DNA of 64,000 nucleotides from Nocardioides sp. zg-1308 (GCF_013155375.1 NZ_JABJQY010000001.1:124001-188000); one strand, 5' to 3'. Numbered from the stretch's first letter, positions 27,616 to 35,990 are shown. Program-made: numbers and translations. Notes: a model not told the origin generated them from the sequence alone.

Positions 27616-27657
27616 TCAGCCCACGCGTCGCGTGCGTACAAGAATCTCGGTGCGCAT
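27616..27657 (-). CDS. ilvB leader peptide (13 aa)
   Basis: A 14-codon frame reads [13 protein letters not shown] and stops 29 nt before the terminator hairpin. It has consecutive Ile-Leu-Val codons, so stalling when any of the three is scarce should favour an antiterminator and transcription into ilvBN. A TTGACG hexamer at 27688-27693 is a good -35 about 30 nt upstream, implying that transcription starts at or near the ATG. Such ilvB leaders are known in corynebacteria and streptomycetes. Confidence 0.85.
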   Translation of the reverse strand: MRTEILVRTRRVG

Positions 27658-27766
27658 GCGACAACCGTCGTCGCCGGGGCCGTCCGGCGTCAAGCAAGTG
27701 TGACAGTCGTCCCAGCATGTGGAATCTGCGTCTCGACATGTGGCCGGACGGGCGCGGAAGCAGGGC

Positions 27767-28459
27767 TCAGCGGTCGAGCGGTGTGCAGATGCAGGACCGG
27801 TTGCCGTCGCGGTCCTCGACGACCCAGAACGACGGGGCGGCCGCGTCGCTGACCAGCCTCCCGCCGGCGTCCAGCACGGCCTGCAGCCGGTGCTCGGCCT
27901 CGTCGTGCGGCACCCAGACGTCGAGGTGCCAGCGCTGCTCGTGGTCCTGCGGCGGCAGCGAGGGGTCCTCGTCCGAGCCCTCGGCGTCCGGCACCTGGAA
28001 CCACAGCCCGGGGACCTGCCCGCTGGGGTCCACCGGCTCCCCGTCGCGGACCTCGGCGCCGAGGAGCGCGGCGTAGAACCCGTCGAGCCCGGCCGCGTCC
28101 CCCGTGTCGAGGCCCACCTCGAAGCCGGTGAGCCCGGAGACGTCGGCGCTGACACCCATCTCGGCGGCGAACCCGCTGATCCGGCGCGCCAGGTCGACGT
28201 CGCGGCTGGTGATGCCGCCGACGTCGTGGCTCGACAGCGTCACGACCACCTCGGGATACGTCAGCGACACGGCGGGATGGTGGTCGGCCTCCTCGGCGGC
28301 GGCCCCGATCCGGTCGACGAGGGCCAGCCCGGTGGCGAAGTCGCCCGTGCGGAACCGGGCCTTGAGCCGGCGGAGGACGCTGCGCCAGTCGTCGAGCCCT
28401 GCGGCCAGCAGGTCGTCGTGGCTCAGCACCGCCCGCGGGTCGGGACTCGGGTCGCTCAT
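27767..28459 (-). CDS. Pterin-4a-carbinolamine dehydratase fused to a VOC (glyoxalase-like) domain
   Basis: A 230-residue fusion. Residues ~10-100 carry the PCD signature: EEADHHPAVSLTYPEVVVTL and HDVGGITSRD, with the catalytic His pair. Residues ~115-228 are a VOC domain (GFYAALLGAEVRDG, HLDVWVPHDEAEHRLQAV, FWVVEDRDGNRSCI). PCD recycles tetrahydropterin after aromatic hydroxylases; no such hydroxylase is in the window. The VOC domain may bind a small substrate; its metal ligands are uncertain. Start ATG 28459. Transcribed alone, upstream of the ilvB leader. Confidence 0.82.
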   Translation of the reverse strand: MSDPSPDPRAVLSHDDLLAAGLDDWRSVLRRLKARFRTGDFATGLALVDRIGAAAEEADHHPAVSLTYPEVVVTLSSHDVGGITSRDVDLARRISGFAAEMGVSADVSGLTGFEVGLDTGDAAGLDGFYAALLGAEVRDGEPVDPSGQVPGLWFQVPDAEGSDEDPSLPPQDHEQRWHLDVWVPHDEAEHRLQAVLDAGGRLVSDAAAPSFWVVEDRDGNRSCICTPLDR

Positions 28460-28529
28460 GCCCCGACCCTGCCACGAGCCGCGGACACCCGCCAGAGCGG
28501 CTCTCGGCGCGGACCCACCGGCCGCACCC

Positions 28530-29549
28530 TCAGCCGAGGGTCTGGGTGATCCGGCGCAGGTCGCCGTCGACCTCCACCCGCGCCAGCGCCCCGTTGACGA
28601 GCGGGAGGTGGGGCGGGACGTGCCCGATCTCGAGGTCCCACACGATGGGCAGGTCGAGCCGCCCGAGGGCGTCGAGGACGGCCCCGCGCTGGGTCAGCTG
28701 CGGGTGGTCCGGCGCGCTCGTGCGCCCGACCAGCACGGCCGCAGCCCGGTCGAACCAGCCGGCGAGCCGGAGCGAGTGCAGGTAGCGGCAGATGTCGACC
28801 GCGTGGTCCTCGCACGCCTCGACGTAGACGATCGTCGGCTCGTCGAGCCGCTCGGCCCAGCCCCGCACATCGCCGTACGGCGTGCCGGCGAGGTGGGAGA
28901 TGGTCTCGATGCAGCCCCCGACGAGGCGACCCGACACGTCGACGGCGCCACCTCCCTCCACGTCCCAGCCACCCGCGCCCACGCGGGGCCACTCGGTGGC
29001 GTGCGGCTCCTGCTCGAAGCGCACCCAGTCGGCCACGAGCCCTGAGTCGTGCTGCTCGAACGGTCCCGGGCCGCTCGCCAGCTCGAGCCAGTGCAGCAGC
29101 CCGTCGGGGACGGCGTACGGCGTGTCCGCGAGGTTGTCGCCGTGCAGGGTCGCCCAGCCGAGGCGGGTGGTGACCGGCACCAGCAGGGTCGAGATGTCGG
29201 AGAAGCCGACCAGCCAGGTCGGCTCGGCCTCGGCGAGCACGTCCCAGTCCAGCAGGTCGACGAGGTCGATCGCGGTCTCCCCGCCCCACGGCGGCACGAC
29301 GCAGGCGATGTCGGGATCGGCGAGCATCCGGGTGAGCTCGGCCGCCCGTTGCGGCGCCGGCGCGGACGTCAGCCCGGTGCCGTCCATGCACTCCCCCACC
29401 ACGACATCGAAGCCCCGGTCGCGCAGCCAGTCGACGCTGAAGGCGATCCGCGTCGCGGCGGCGCCCGAGGCACCCGCCGACGGCGAGGTGACGCCGATGC
29501 GGTCACCGGGGCGGAGCGGACGCGGGAAGCGCAGGGCCGGTGGCGTCAT
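28530..29549 (-). CDS. S66-family serine peptidase (LD-carboxypeptidase/MccF-like)
   Basis: A 339-residue enzyme. The nucleophile is in LVGFSDISTLL, the other catalytic residues in VYVEACED and LEIGHVPPHLPLVNG. S66 enzymes cleave L,D-peptide bonds of murein tetrapeptides or detoxify microcin C-like compounds. The N-terminus (RPGDRIGVTSPSAG) is typical; no signal peptide, so it acts in the cytoplasm on recycled muropeptides or imported antibiotics. The length and GG/CIETI region fit the MccF side, but this is not decisive. Divergent from the gene at 29575, with only 25 nt between starts. Confidence 0.87.
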   Translation of the reverse strand: MTPPALRFPRPLRPGDRIGVTSPSAGASGAAATRIAFSVDWLRDRGFDVVVGECMDGTGLTSAPAPQRAAELTRMLADPDIACVVPPWGGETAIDLVDLLDWDVLAEAEPTWLVGFSDISTLLVPVTTRLGWATLHGDNLADTPYAVPDGLLHWLELASGPGPFEQHDSGLVADWVRFEQEPHATEWPRVGAGGWDVEGGGAVDVSGRLVGGCIETISHLAGTPYGDVRGWAERLDEPTIVYVEACEDHAVDICRYLHSLRLAGWFDRAAAVLVGRTSAPDHPQLTQRGAVLDALGRLDLPIVWDLEIGHVPPHLPLVNGALARVEVDGDLRRITQTLG

Positions 29550-29574
29550 GCCCCGAGTCTGTCACTGTGGGTCC

Positions 29575-30030
29575 ATGGGAACCGGACTCGGCGGCCTGCT
29601 GGAGCAGGCCATCCACTCGGCGACGGGGGTGCCGCGGCTCTACACCGCCGCGATCAGGGCCGGCCTGGGGCCGTCCGGGGCGATGGAGGTGCTGCTGGTC
29701 TCGCAGGCGGCGCTCGCCGCCGCGGCCAAGCACGGCCGGGGCGTGCCCGGGCGCAGCAACGCGATGCGGCACTTCCTGTGGCAGGCCGTCCTGACCGCAC
29801 GCTTCGGCGCGGACGTCGCGCGCTCCGTCGCCGCAGCGCAGGAGACCGGCGCGTCGCGCGCCCGCGACTCCCGCGTCGACGAGCACAACAACGCGGCGGG
29901 ACAGGCCTACGGCGCCGCGCACGCCGCCAGGCTCTCGGCCGGCTCGGCCGGCGACGCGGTGGACAGCCTGGTGCCGGAGGCGCTGGCGATGTGGGAGGCG
30001 GGCGAGCTGGTCTGGGTGCGCCCGCGCTGA
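29575..30030 (+). CDS. Hypothetical protein with DUF6973-like motif
   Basis: A 151-residue, largely helical protein without signal peptide. It carries NAMRHFLWQAVLTARFG and later RVDEHNNAAGQAYG, a His/Trp...HNN pattern resembling DUF6973 proteins, whose function is unknown. No ribosome-binding site; CACTGT lies 6 nt before the ATG, a weak fit to the leaderless pattern. The starts of this gene and the S66 peptidase are only 25 nt apart, so their promoters must overlap the opposite coding regions. The stop abuts the convergent TetR gene. Confidence 0.65.
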   Translation: MGTGLGGLLEQAIHSATGVPRLYTAAIRAGLGPSGAMEVLLVSQAALAAAAKHGRGVPGRSNAMRHFLWQAVLTARFGADVARSVAAAQETGASRARDSRVDEHNNAAGQAYGAAHAARLSAGSAGDAVDSLVPEALAMWEAGELVWVRPR

Positions 30031-30032
30031 CC

Positions 30033-30626
30033 TCACGGTGCCAGCACCCGCCGAATGACGTCGAGGAGCGCGCCCCGCTGGCCCGCCGCGGTGAAGTCGG
30101 CGTCCGTCGCCAGCCGGCCGAGGAAGCCGTCGACGACGACCAGCAGCCACGCCGTGAGGTCGCGCGCCGACAGGTCCGTGCGCACCTGCTGCGCGTGCTG
30201 GGCGCGCGCGACCCAGGGCTCGAGGCCCTCCTGGAGCGCGCGTGCGTCGAGCGCGAGCGCCGCCTCGACCGCAGGGTCCCCCATCACTGCGCCGACGGCG
30301 CGGACGAACCCGGCCAGCCGCGGGTCCGACATCTCGTCGGCGGTGTGCCGGACCCAGTCCCCGATGACGGTGATCGGGTCGTCGTCGTCGATCCGCGCGT
30401 CGAACCACTCGCGCGCCTCGATGGTGCCGTGGGCCAGGATCGCGAGGAGCAGCGACTGCTTGGTCGGGAAGTAGTGGAAGAACGTCCCCGAGCCGATGCC
30501 AGCCTCGCGGCACAGCGCGGCCGTCGACGTGCCGGCGTAGCCGGAGCGCGCGAAGCAGGTCAGCGCGGCGTCGATGATCTGCAGGCGCCGGGCCTGGTGC
30601 CGCTCGGGGTCGACGGTGCGGGCCAT
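30033..30626 (-). CDS. TetR-family transcriptional regulator
   Basis: A 197-residue repressor. The N-terminal HTH reads IIDAALTCFARSGYAGTST and AGIGSGTFFHYFPTKQSLLL; the rest is a helical ligand domain (AWLLVVVDGFLG). Divergent from the membrane protein at 30681, with a 24-bp imperfect palindrome between them, so it probably represses both itself and that neighbour. Ligand unknown. Confidence 0.93.
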   Translation of the reverse strand: MARTVDPERHQARRLQIIDAALTCFARSGYAGTSTAALCREAGIGSGTFFHYFPTKQSLLLAILAHGTIEAREWFDARIDDDDPITVIGDWVRHTADEMSDPRLAGFVRAVGAVMGDPAVEAALALDARALQEGLEPWVARAQHAQQVRTDLSARDLTAWLLVVVDGFLGRLATDADFTAAGQRGALLDVIRRVLAP

Positions 30627-30653
30627 GGTGCGTCAACCTTCCCTGGCAATTGA

Positions 30654-30677
30654 TGGAGTGCTTGCTCTAGTATTCCA
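30654..30677. promoter_or_regulatory. Probable TetR operator
   Basis: A 24-bp imperfect palindrome runs from TGGAGTGCTTG to the mirrored TAGTATTCCA, ending 3 nt before the ATG at 30681. It overlaps a TAGTAT hexamer (30668-30673) placed 7 nt before that ATG. Binding there would block the leaderless promoter. Confidence 0.65.
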
Positions 30678-30680
30678 CGC

Positions 30681-31379
30681 ATGGGGGACGCACCGGAACG
30701 CTGGCACCTGGTCCACGACGAGCACGACCACGTGGTCGAGATCGTGCAGGGCAGGCTCGTGCGCCAGGTCTCCTGGACCCGCGACGGCGTCGAGCTGGCG
30801 TCCAGGAAGACCACCGACGAGACGGTGGTGCTGAAGGCCGACGGCGAGGAGCAGGCCGTCCGGCTGAAGTTCGGGGTGCTGGGTCCGGCTCGTCGCGTCA
30901 CGCTGCACTCCTCGGACACGGAGGCGCAGACGGGCCTGGCCGGCACCGACCTCGAGCCCGAGGCCGGGTCCAGGGCGGCGGAGCGGGCCGAGTGGATCGG
31001 ACGGCACCCCCACCTGCACACCGCACGCCAGACGGCGATCGCGGCGGCCGGGGTCGGCGTACCCGTGCTCGTCGTCTGGCTGCTGACGCTGGTCCCGTGG
31101 CCCGACCTCGACCTGCCGTCGATCCCGCTGCCCGACATGCCGTCCATCCCCTGGCCCGACCTGCCGGCCATCCCGTGGCCCGACCTGCCCTCGATCCCGT
31201 GGCCCGACGTCGACCTGCCCGACCTGCCGGGCTGGGTGGACACCGTGCGGAAGTTCGCCATCCCGATCCTCATCGCGTTCTTCATCGCCCGGGGCGAGGT
31301 CAAGCGGCGCCGGCGCGCGGAGGCGGAGCGGGCGGCCGGGAAGGCTGGGAAGGTCGAGAAGGTCGAGGACGAGACGTGA
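30681..31379 (+). CDS. Membrane protein with tandem WPDLPSIP-type repeats
   Basis: A 232-residue protein of unknown function. Residues ~1-95 form a soluble, charged beta-rich domain. A hydrophobic segment (~116-135) is followed by at least five proline repeats of the type (I)PWPDLPSIP, then a second hydrophobic segment and a Lys/Arg/Glu-rich tail (ARGEVKRRRRAEAERAAGK). The repeats lie between two membrane segments and would form a rigid extracytoplasmic loop. Controlled, by position, by the divergent TetR protein. No family recognised. Confidence 0.75.
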   Translation: MGDAPERWHLVHDEHDHVVEIVQGRLVRQVSWTRDGVELASRKTTDETVVLKADGEEQAVRLKFGVLGPARRVTLHSSDTEAQTGLAGTDLEPEAGSRAAERAEWIGRHPHLHTARQTAIAAAGVGVPVLVVWLLTLVPWPDLDLPSIPLPDMPSIPWPDLPAIPWPDLPSIPWPDVDLPDLPGWVDTVRKFAIPILIAFFIARGEVKRRRRAEAERAAGKAGKVEKVEDET

Positions 31380-31380
31380 G

Positions 31381-31413
31381 GGTCTCGATACGCTCGTTTA
31401 TCGCTACTCGACC
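31381..31413. repeat. REP-like repeat of the GGTCTCGATACGCTCG type
   Basis: A 33-bp imperfect inverted repeat: GGTCTCGATACGCTCG, a short T-rich loop, then CGCTACTCGACC. From memory, sequences of this type are frequent between genes of Nocardioides and related actinomycetes. Here it lies between convergent genes and includes the stop codon of the deaminase gene (31404-31406). Confidence 0.75.
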
Positions 31414-31919
31414 AGCGACTGCTGCTCGACCGGGGGACGGCTCCAGTCGGTGAGGCCGGCGCGGTCGTGCTCGCCGTCGGGCCAGACCGCGCGGACCACG
31501 CCCGCCGCGGCGAGCGCCTTGCGGCAGCCGGGGCACGGCGGGTCGGTGATGTAGGCGGTCGCGCCCTTGGTGTCCCGGGTGGCGAAGAGCAGCGCGTTGA
31601 CCTCGGCGTGGATCGCGATGCAGAACCCCGGCGTGCCGGGCCGGTCGTAGTCGCCGAGCCCGGGCACGTCGTCGTACCCCAGCAGCCCGCGAGGACAGGC
31701 TCCCCCGAGGCAGTCGTCCTCGCCGGGAGCGGCGCCGTTGTAGCCGGTGGCGATGATGCGGTGGTCGATGGTGAGCACCGCGCCGACGCGGCGGCGGGTG
31801 CACTTCGCGCGGGCGGCGACGGCCACCGCGATGCCGAGGAAGTAGTCGTCCCAGCCGGGGACGGCCCGGGCCCCGTCCCTCGTGGGCCCGACGGGCTGGA
31901 CGGGCTCGGTGGCGGTCAT
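31404..31919 (-). CDS. dCMP/cytidine deaminase-like zinc hydrolase
   Basis: A 171-residue deaminase of the dCMP deaminase group. Zinc ligands and catalytic Glu are in CIAIHAEVNALLF and TDPPCPGCRKALAAAG; the N-terminal helix KCTRRRVGAVLTID is typical. It would hydrolyse dCMP or a related base to the uracil form. Start ATG 31919 (MTATEPVQPV) overlaps the VOC gene stop (ATGA). Last gene of the ilvD-kynU run; its stop lies in a REP-like repeat. Confidence 0.85.
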   Translation of the reverse strand: MTATEPVQPVGPTRDGARAVPGWDDYFLGIAVAVAARAKCTRRRVGAVLTIDHRIIATGYNGAAPGEDDCLGGACPRGLLGYDDVPGLGDYDRPGTPGFCIAIHAEVNALLFATRDTKGATAYITDPPCPGCRKALAAAGVVRAVWPDGEHDRAGLTDWSRPPVEQQSLVE

Positions 31920-32332
31920 GGGAGCACAGACTGCCCGATCTCGCCCGGGTTGTAGGCGACTTCCCAGCGGAAGCCGTCGGGGTCGGCGAAGTAGCCGGTG
32001 TAGCCGCCCCACTCGCGCTGGACCGCCTCGCCGACCACCGTGGCACCAGCGGCCCGCGCCTGCTCGAGGACGGTGTCGACCCCCTGCGTGGTGGCGAGGT
32101 TGTGGGCGAGCGTGATGGGAGGTACGCCGCCGCGCGCCGGCGCGTGGCCGACCTCGGCGACGAACGCCTGCTCGACCCAGAGGCTGAGGACCACCTTGTC
32201 GGCGACCCGGATCATGATCACCTCACCGGGCACGTCGAGCTCGGGCTCCCAGCCCAGCCCAGCGACGTAGAAGCGCCGGGTGGCGTCGAGGTCGGCCACG
32301 ACGAGCGTGATGAAGCTGACGCGCTGGTCCAT
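31916..32332 (-). CDS. VOC-family (glyoxalase/bleomycin-resistance-like) protein
   Basis: A 138-residue protein with two beta-alpha-beta-beta-beta modules: VSFITLVVADLDATRRFYV and, in the second half, VDTVLEQARAAGATVV with GYFADPDGFRWEVAYN. The C-terminal Glu in RWEVAYN is a likely metal ligand. It could be a dioxygenase, an isomerase or a binding protein; no substrate can be named. It begins 1 nt after the acetyltransferase gene and overlaps the deaminase. Confidence 0.82.
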   Translation of the reverse strand: MDQRVSFITLVVADLDATRRFYVAGLGWEPELDVPGEVIMIRVADKVVLSLWVEQAFVAEVGHAPARGGVPPITLAHNLATTQGVDTVLEQARAAGATVVGEAVQREWGGYTGYFADPDGFRWEVAYNPGEIGQSVLP

Positions 32333-32333
32333 G

Positions 32334-33056
32334 TCACTGCTCCGTGCCGGGCTGGTCGGGCTGGGCGGGCCGGGCGGCGAGACGGACCCGCTGGCGACCC
32401 ATGGCGTCGAAGTTGCGGTCGTCGAGCCAGTCGTCGAGGGCCTGCCTGACCCGCGGCCACTCGAGGTCGGTGATGGAGAACCAGTCGGTGTCGCGGTTGC
32501 GGCCCTTGTAGACGAGGGCGTTGCGGAACCGGCCCTCCCAGATGAAGCCCAGCCGGATCGCGGCGCGCCGCGACGCCCCGTTGAGGCTGTCGCACTTCCA
32601 CTCGTAGCGGCGGTAGCCGAGGTCGTCGAACACGTGCCGCATCAGCAGCGTCATCGCCTCGGTCGCGGCCCGGCTGCGCTGCAGCTGCTTGCCGAAGGCG
32701 ATCCCGCCGACCTCGACGGACCCCATCTCCGGGTCGATCCGCATCAGCGAGCAGAAGCCGGCGGCGCGGCCGGTCTCCACGGGCACGATGGCGTACATCA
32801 CCTGGCCGGGGTCGCTCGCGCCGTGCTCGACGATCGCGGCCATCCCGTCGCGGTCGCGGGGCCGTTCCCAGAAGAGGTAGGTCCAGATCGGGTCGTCGTC
32901 CTCGCCGCAGACGGCGGAGACGAGGTCGTCGACGTGCTGGGGCCCGATCGGCTCGAGGCGGACTCCCCTGCCCTCGAGCGCGACTCGCTGCGGCGGCGGG
33001 ACCGGTCGCCAGTCGACGGGGCGGCCGATGCGCTGTCTGTGGGCGTTCTGCGTCAT
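32334..33056 (-). CDS. GNAT-family N-acetyltransferase (RimJ/RimL-like)
   Basis: A 240-residue acetyltransferase. The fold runs from VRLEPIGPQHVDDLVSAV through the acetyl-CoA region FGKQLQRSRAATEAM and RYEWKCDSLNGASRRAAIR to a C-terminal GFIWEGRFRNALVYKG strand, the pattern of RimJ/RimL-type enzymes acting on amino groups. Substrate unknown. Its ATG overlaps the kynU stop by 4 nt, so translation is coupled to kynU. Confidence 0.85.
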   Translation of the reverse strand: MTQNAHRQRIGRPVDWRPVPPPQRVALEGRGVRLEPIGPQHVDDLVSAVCGEDDDPIWTYLFWERPRDRDGMAAIVEHGASDPGQVMYAIVPVETGRAAGFCSLMRIDPEMGSVEVGGIAFGKQLQRSRAATEAMTLLMRHVFDDLGYRRYEWKCDSLNGASRRAAIRLGFIWEGRFRNALVYKGRNRDTDWFSITDLEWPRVRQALDDWLDDRNFDAMGRQRVRLAARPAQPDQPGTEQ

Positions 33057-34273
33057 CGCAGCGCCTCCGCCACGGCCGCGACGCCGCGCTCGACCTCGTC
33101 GTACGACGTGGACAGCGGGGAGAGGCCGATGCGCAGGCCACCGGGGTCGCGGTAGTCGGGGATCACGTCCTGCTCCCACAGCCGGGCGGTCACCTCGCGC
33201 ATCCGCTCGTGGTGCAGGGTGACGTGGCCGCCGCGCTGCGCCGGGTCGCGCGGGGACGCGAGGGTGACCTCGGGCAGCATCGCGTCTGCGAGCTCGACGG
33301 CGTACGACGTCAGCGCGACGGACTTGGCCCGGATCGCCTCGAGGCCCGCCTCCTCGACGAGCTCGAGCATCGCCTGCATGGCGACCATGCCGAGGATCGG
33401 CGGCGTGCCGGAGATGAAGCGGCGGATGCCGGCCGCCGGGGTGTAGCCCGGGCCCATCCGGAACGGGTCGGCGTGACCCATCCACCCCTGGATCGGCTGC
33501 GTCAGCGCACCCTGCAGTCGGGCGTTGACGTAGCCGAAGGCGGGCGAGCCGGGGCCTCCGTTGAGGTACTTGTAGGTGCAGCCGACGGCCAGGTCGACGT
33601 CCCAGGCGTCGAGCGCCGTCGGGACCGCCCCGGCCGAGTGGCACAGGTCCCACAGCACGAGCGCGCCGGCGTCGTGGGCGATCCGGGTGAGCTCGGGGGC
33701 GTCGGCGAGCCAGGCCGAGCGGTAGGCGACGTGGTTGAGGACCACCAGGGCGGTGCGCTCCCCGACGGCCTCACGGAGCTGGTCGGCGGTGACACCGGTG
33801 GAGGTGTCGACCTCGATCCAGCGCAGGCTCAGCCCACGCTCGGCCGCGATGCCCTCCGCGACGTAGCGGTCGGTGGGGAAGTTGTCGGTGTCGATGACGA
33901 TCTCGGTGCGGCCGGGCTCCGTGCGGGCGACGTGGTCGACCGCCGCGCGCATCAGCTTGTAGAGCCACACCGTGGTGGAGTCGCCGACCGCCGTCTGGCC
34001 CGGCGCCGCCCCGAGGCAGATGCGCGCGAGGTCGTCGCCCAGCGTGGTCGGCAGGTCCATCCAGCGCTCGTCCCACCCCCGGATCAGCCGCCCGCCCCAC
34101 TCGTCGCGGACGAACGCGGCCAGCCGGTCGGCCGTCGCGGCGACGGGGCGTCCCAGGGAGTTGCCGTCGAAGTAGACGAGCTCGGACTCGGCGCCGGCGA
34201 AGCGCTCGCGGAAGTGGGCGAGCGGGTCGGCGGCGTCGAGCGCTGCTGCGGTGCGCGGAGGTGCGGTGGTCAC
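33053..34273 (-). CDS. kynU: Kynureninase
   Basis: A 406-residue PLP enzyme that cleaves kynurenine to anthranilate and alanine in tryptophan breakdown. Seen: YFDGNSLGRP, GWDERWMDLP, the PLP pocket LWDLCHSAGA and the PLP lysine in GCTYKYLNGGPG, then GHADPFRMGPGY. Full length. GTG start at 34273, 19 nt after ilvD, with TAGGTT 6 nt before it, so it may also have its own leaderless promoter. No kynA or kynB gene is nearby. Confidence 0.95.
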   Translation of the reverse strand: MTTAPPRTAAALDAADPLAHFRERFAGAESELVYFDGNSLGRPVAATADRLAAFVRDEWGGRLIRGWDERWMDLPTTLGDDLARICLGAAPGQTAVGDSTTVWLYKLMRAAVDHVARTEPGRTEIVIDTDNFPTDRYVAEGIAAERGLSLRWIEVDTSTGVTADQLREAVGERTALVVLNHVAYRSAWLADAPELTRIAHDAGALVLWDLCHSAGAVPTALDAWDVDLAVGCTYKYLNGGPGSPAFGYVNARLQGALTQPIQGWMGHADPFRMGPGYTPAAGIRRFISGTPPILGMVAMQAMLELVEEAGLEAIRAKSVALTSYAVELADAMLPEVTLASPRDPAQRGGHVTLHHERMREVTARLWEQDVIPDYRDPGGLRIGLSPLSTSYDEVERGVAAVAEALR

Positions 34274-34279
34274 GACCGC

Positions 34280-34285
34280 AACCTA
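34280..34285 (-). promoter_or_regulatory. Putative -10 hexamer before kynU
   Basis: TAGGTT on the minus strand, 6 nt before the kynU GTG, in the short ilvD-kynU gap. Fits the leaderless pattern. Confidence 0.45.
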
Positions 34286-34292
34286 TCCGCCG

Positions 34293-35984
34293 TCAGTAGC
34301 AGACGGCCCCGTGGGCGGCGGACTGCACCACCTTGCGGTACTTGCCCAGCACGCCGCGGGTGTACTTCGGCGGGAGCGGCTCCCAGCCCTCGGCGCGCGT
34401 GGCCAGCTCGGCGTCGTCGACGTGCACGTCGAGGGTCATGCTGGCCACGTCGAGGGTGATCTGGTCACCGTCGCGCAGGAACGCGATCGGGCCGCCGTCG
34501 CTGGCCTCGGGCGCGATGTGGCCCACGCAGAGCCCGGTCGTGCCTCCGGAGAACCTGCCGTCGGTGATCAGCAGGACGTCCTTGCCGAGGCCGGCGCCCT
34601 TGATCGCGCCGGTGATGGCCAGCATCTCGCGCATGCCCGGCCCGCCCTTGGGACCCTCGTAGCGGATCACGACGACGTCGCCGGCCTTGATCGCACCCTC
34701 GCCGAGGGCGTCGAGCGCCTTGCGCTCACCGTCGAAGACGCGCGCGGTGCCGGTGAAGGTGGAGTCGTCGAAGCCGGCGCTCTTGACCACGGCACCCTCG
34801 GGGGCGAGCGTGCCCTTGAGGATCGTGAGACCGCCGGTGGCGTGGATGGGGCGGTCGAGCTGGCGCAGGATCTCGCCGTCGAGCGGCTTGGGGTCGAGGT
34901 CGGCGAGGTTCTCCGCCATCGTCTTGCCGGTGCAGGTGAGCACGTCGCCGTGCAGGTGACCGGCGTCGAGCAGGGCGCGCAGCAGCACGGGGATGCCGCC
35001 GACGCGGTCGAAGTCGGTCCACACGAAGCGGCCGAACGGCTTCATGTCGGCCAGGTGCGGGACCGTCCTGCCGATGCGGGTGAAGTCGTCGAGGGTGAGG
35101 TCGACCTCCGCCTCGCGGGCGATCGCCAGCAGGTGCAGGACGGCGTTGGTCGAGCCGCCGAGGGCCATCGCCATCGCGATCGCGTTCTCGAAGGCGGGTC
35201 GGGTCATGATCTGGCGGGCGGTGATGCCCTGGCGCAGCATGCCGACGACGGCCTCGCCGGACTTGTGGGCGAACCCGTCGCGGCGACGGTCCACGGCCGG
35301 CGGGGAGGACGAGCCGGGCAGCGACATGCCGAGCGCCTCGGCGACGCTGGCCATGGTGTTGGCGGTGTACGCCCCGCCGCAGGCGCCCTCGCCGGGACAG
35401 ATCGCGCGCTCGATCTCGTCGACCTTCTCCCGGCTGATCTTGCCCGCCAGGCACGCGCCGACCGCCTCGAAGGCGTCGATGATCGTCACGTCCTTGCCGT
35501 CGACCTGCCCGGGCATGATCGTGCCGGCGTAGAGGAAGACGCTGGCCAGGTCGAGCCGGGCGGCGGCCATCAGCATGCCGGGCAGCGACTTGTCGCAGCC
35601 GGCGAGGAGGACCGAGCCGTCGAGGCGCTCGGCCATCATCACGGTCTCGACCGAGTCCGCGATGACCTCGCGGCTGACGAGGGAGAAGTGCATCCCCTCG
35701 TGGCCCATCGAGATGCCGTCGGAGACCGAGATGGTGCCGAACTCGAGCGGGAAGCCACCGGCTGCGTGCACGCCGTTCTTCACCGCCTTGGCGAGGCGGT
35801 CGAGCGAGAGGTTGCAGGGGGTGATCTCGTTCCAGCTGGAGGCCACACCGATCTGCGGCTTCTCCCAGTCGTCGTCACCCATGCCCACCGCGCGGAGCAT
35901 CCCCCGCGCAGCAGTGGCCTCGAGACCGTCGGTGACGTCGCGGCTCCGGGGCTTGATGTCGGGACCGTTGGCTGCGTGCGTCAT
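34293..35984 (-). CDS. ilvD: Dihydroxy-acid dehydratase
   Basis: A 563-residue Fe-S enzyme, the third step of Val/Ile synthesis. Cluster ligands: Cys in [11 protein letters not shown], Cys in [12 protein letters not shown] and Cys in [15 protein letters not shown]; the C-terminal half has [14 protein letters not shown]. Full length. ATG 35984 with TAGCCT 6 nt upstream and no ribosome-binding site. First gene of a five-gene minus-strand run (ilvD-kynU-GNAT-VOC-deaminase). Confidence 0.97.
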   Translation of the reverse strand: MTHAANGPDIKPRSRDVTDGLEATAARGMLRAVGMGDDDWEKPQIGVASSWNEITPCNLSLDRLAKAVKNGVHAAGGFPLEFGTISVSDGISMGHEGMHFSLVSREVIADSVETVMMAERLDGSVLLAGCDKSLPGMLMAAARLDLASVFLYAGTIMPGQVDGKDVTIIDAFEAVGACLAGKISREKVDEIERAICPGEGACGGAYTANTMASVAEALGMSLPGSSSPPAVDRRRDGFAHKSGEAVVGMLRQGITARQIMTRPAFENAIAMAMALGGSTNAVLHLLAIAREAEVDLTLDDFTRIGRTVPHLADMKPFGRFVWTDFDRVGGIPVLLRALLDAGHLHGDVLTCTGKTMAENLADLDPKPLDGEILRQLDRPIHATGGLTILKGTLAPEGAVVKSAGFDDSTFTGTARVFDGERKALDALGEGAIKAGDVVVIRYEGPKGGPGMREMLAITGAIKGAGLGKDVLLITDGRFSGGTTGLCVGHIAPEASDGGPIAFLRDGDQITLDVASMTLDVHVDDAELATRAEGWEPLPPKYTRGVLGKYRKVVQSAAHGAVCY

Positions 35985-35990
35985 GCGGTC

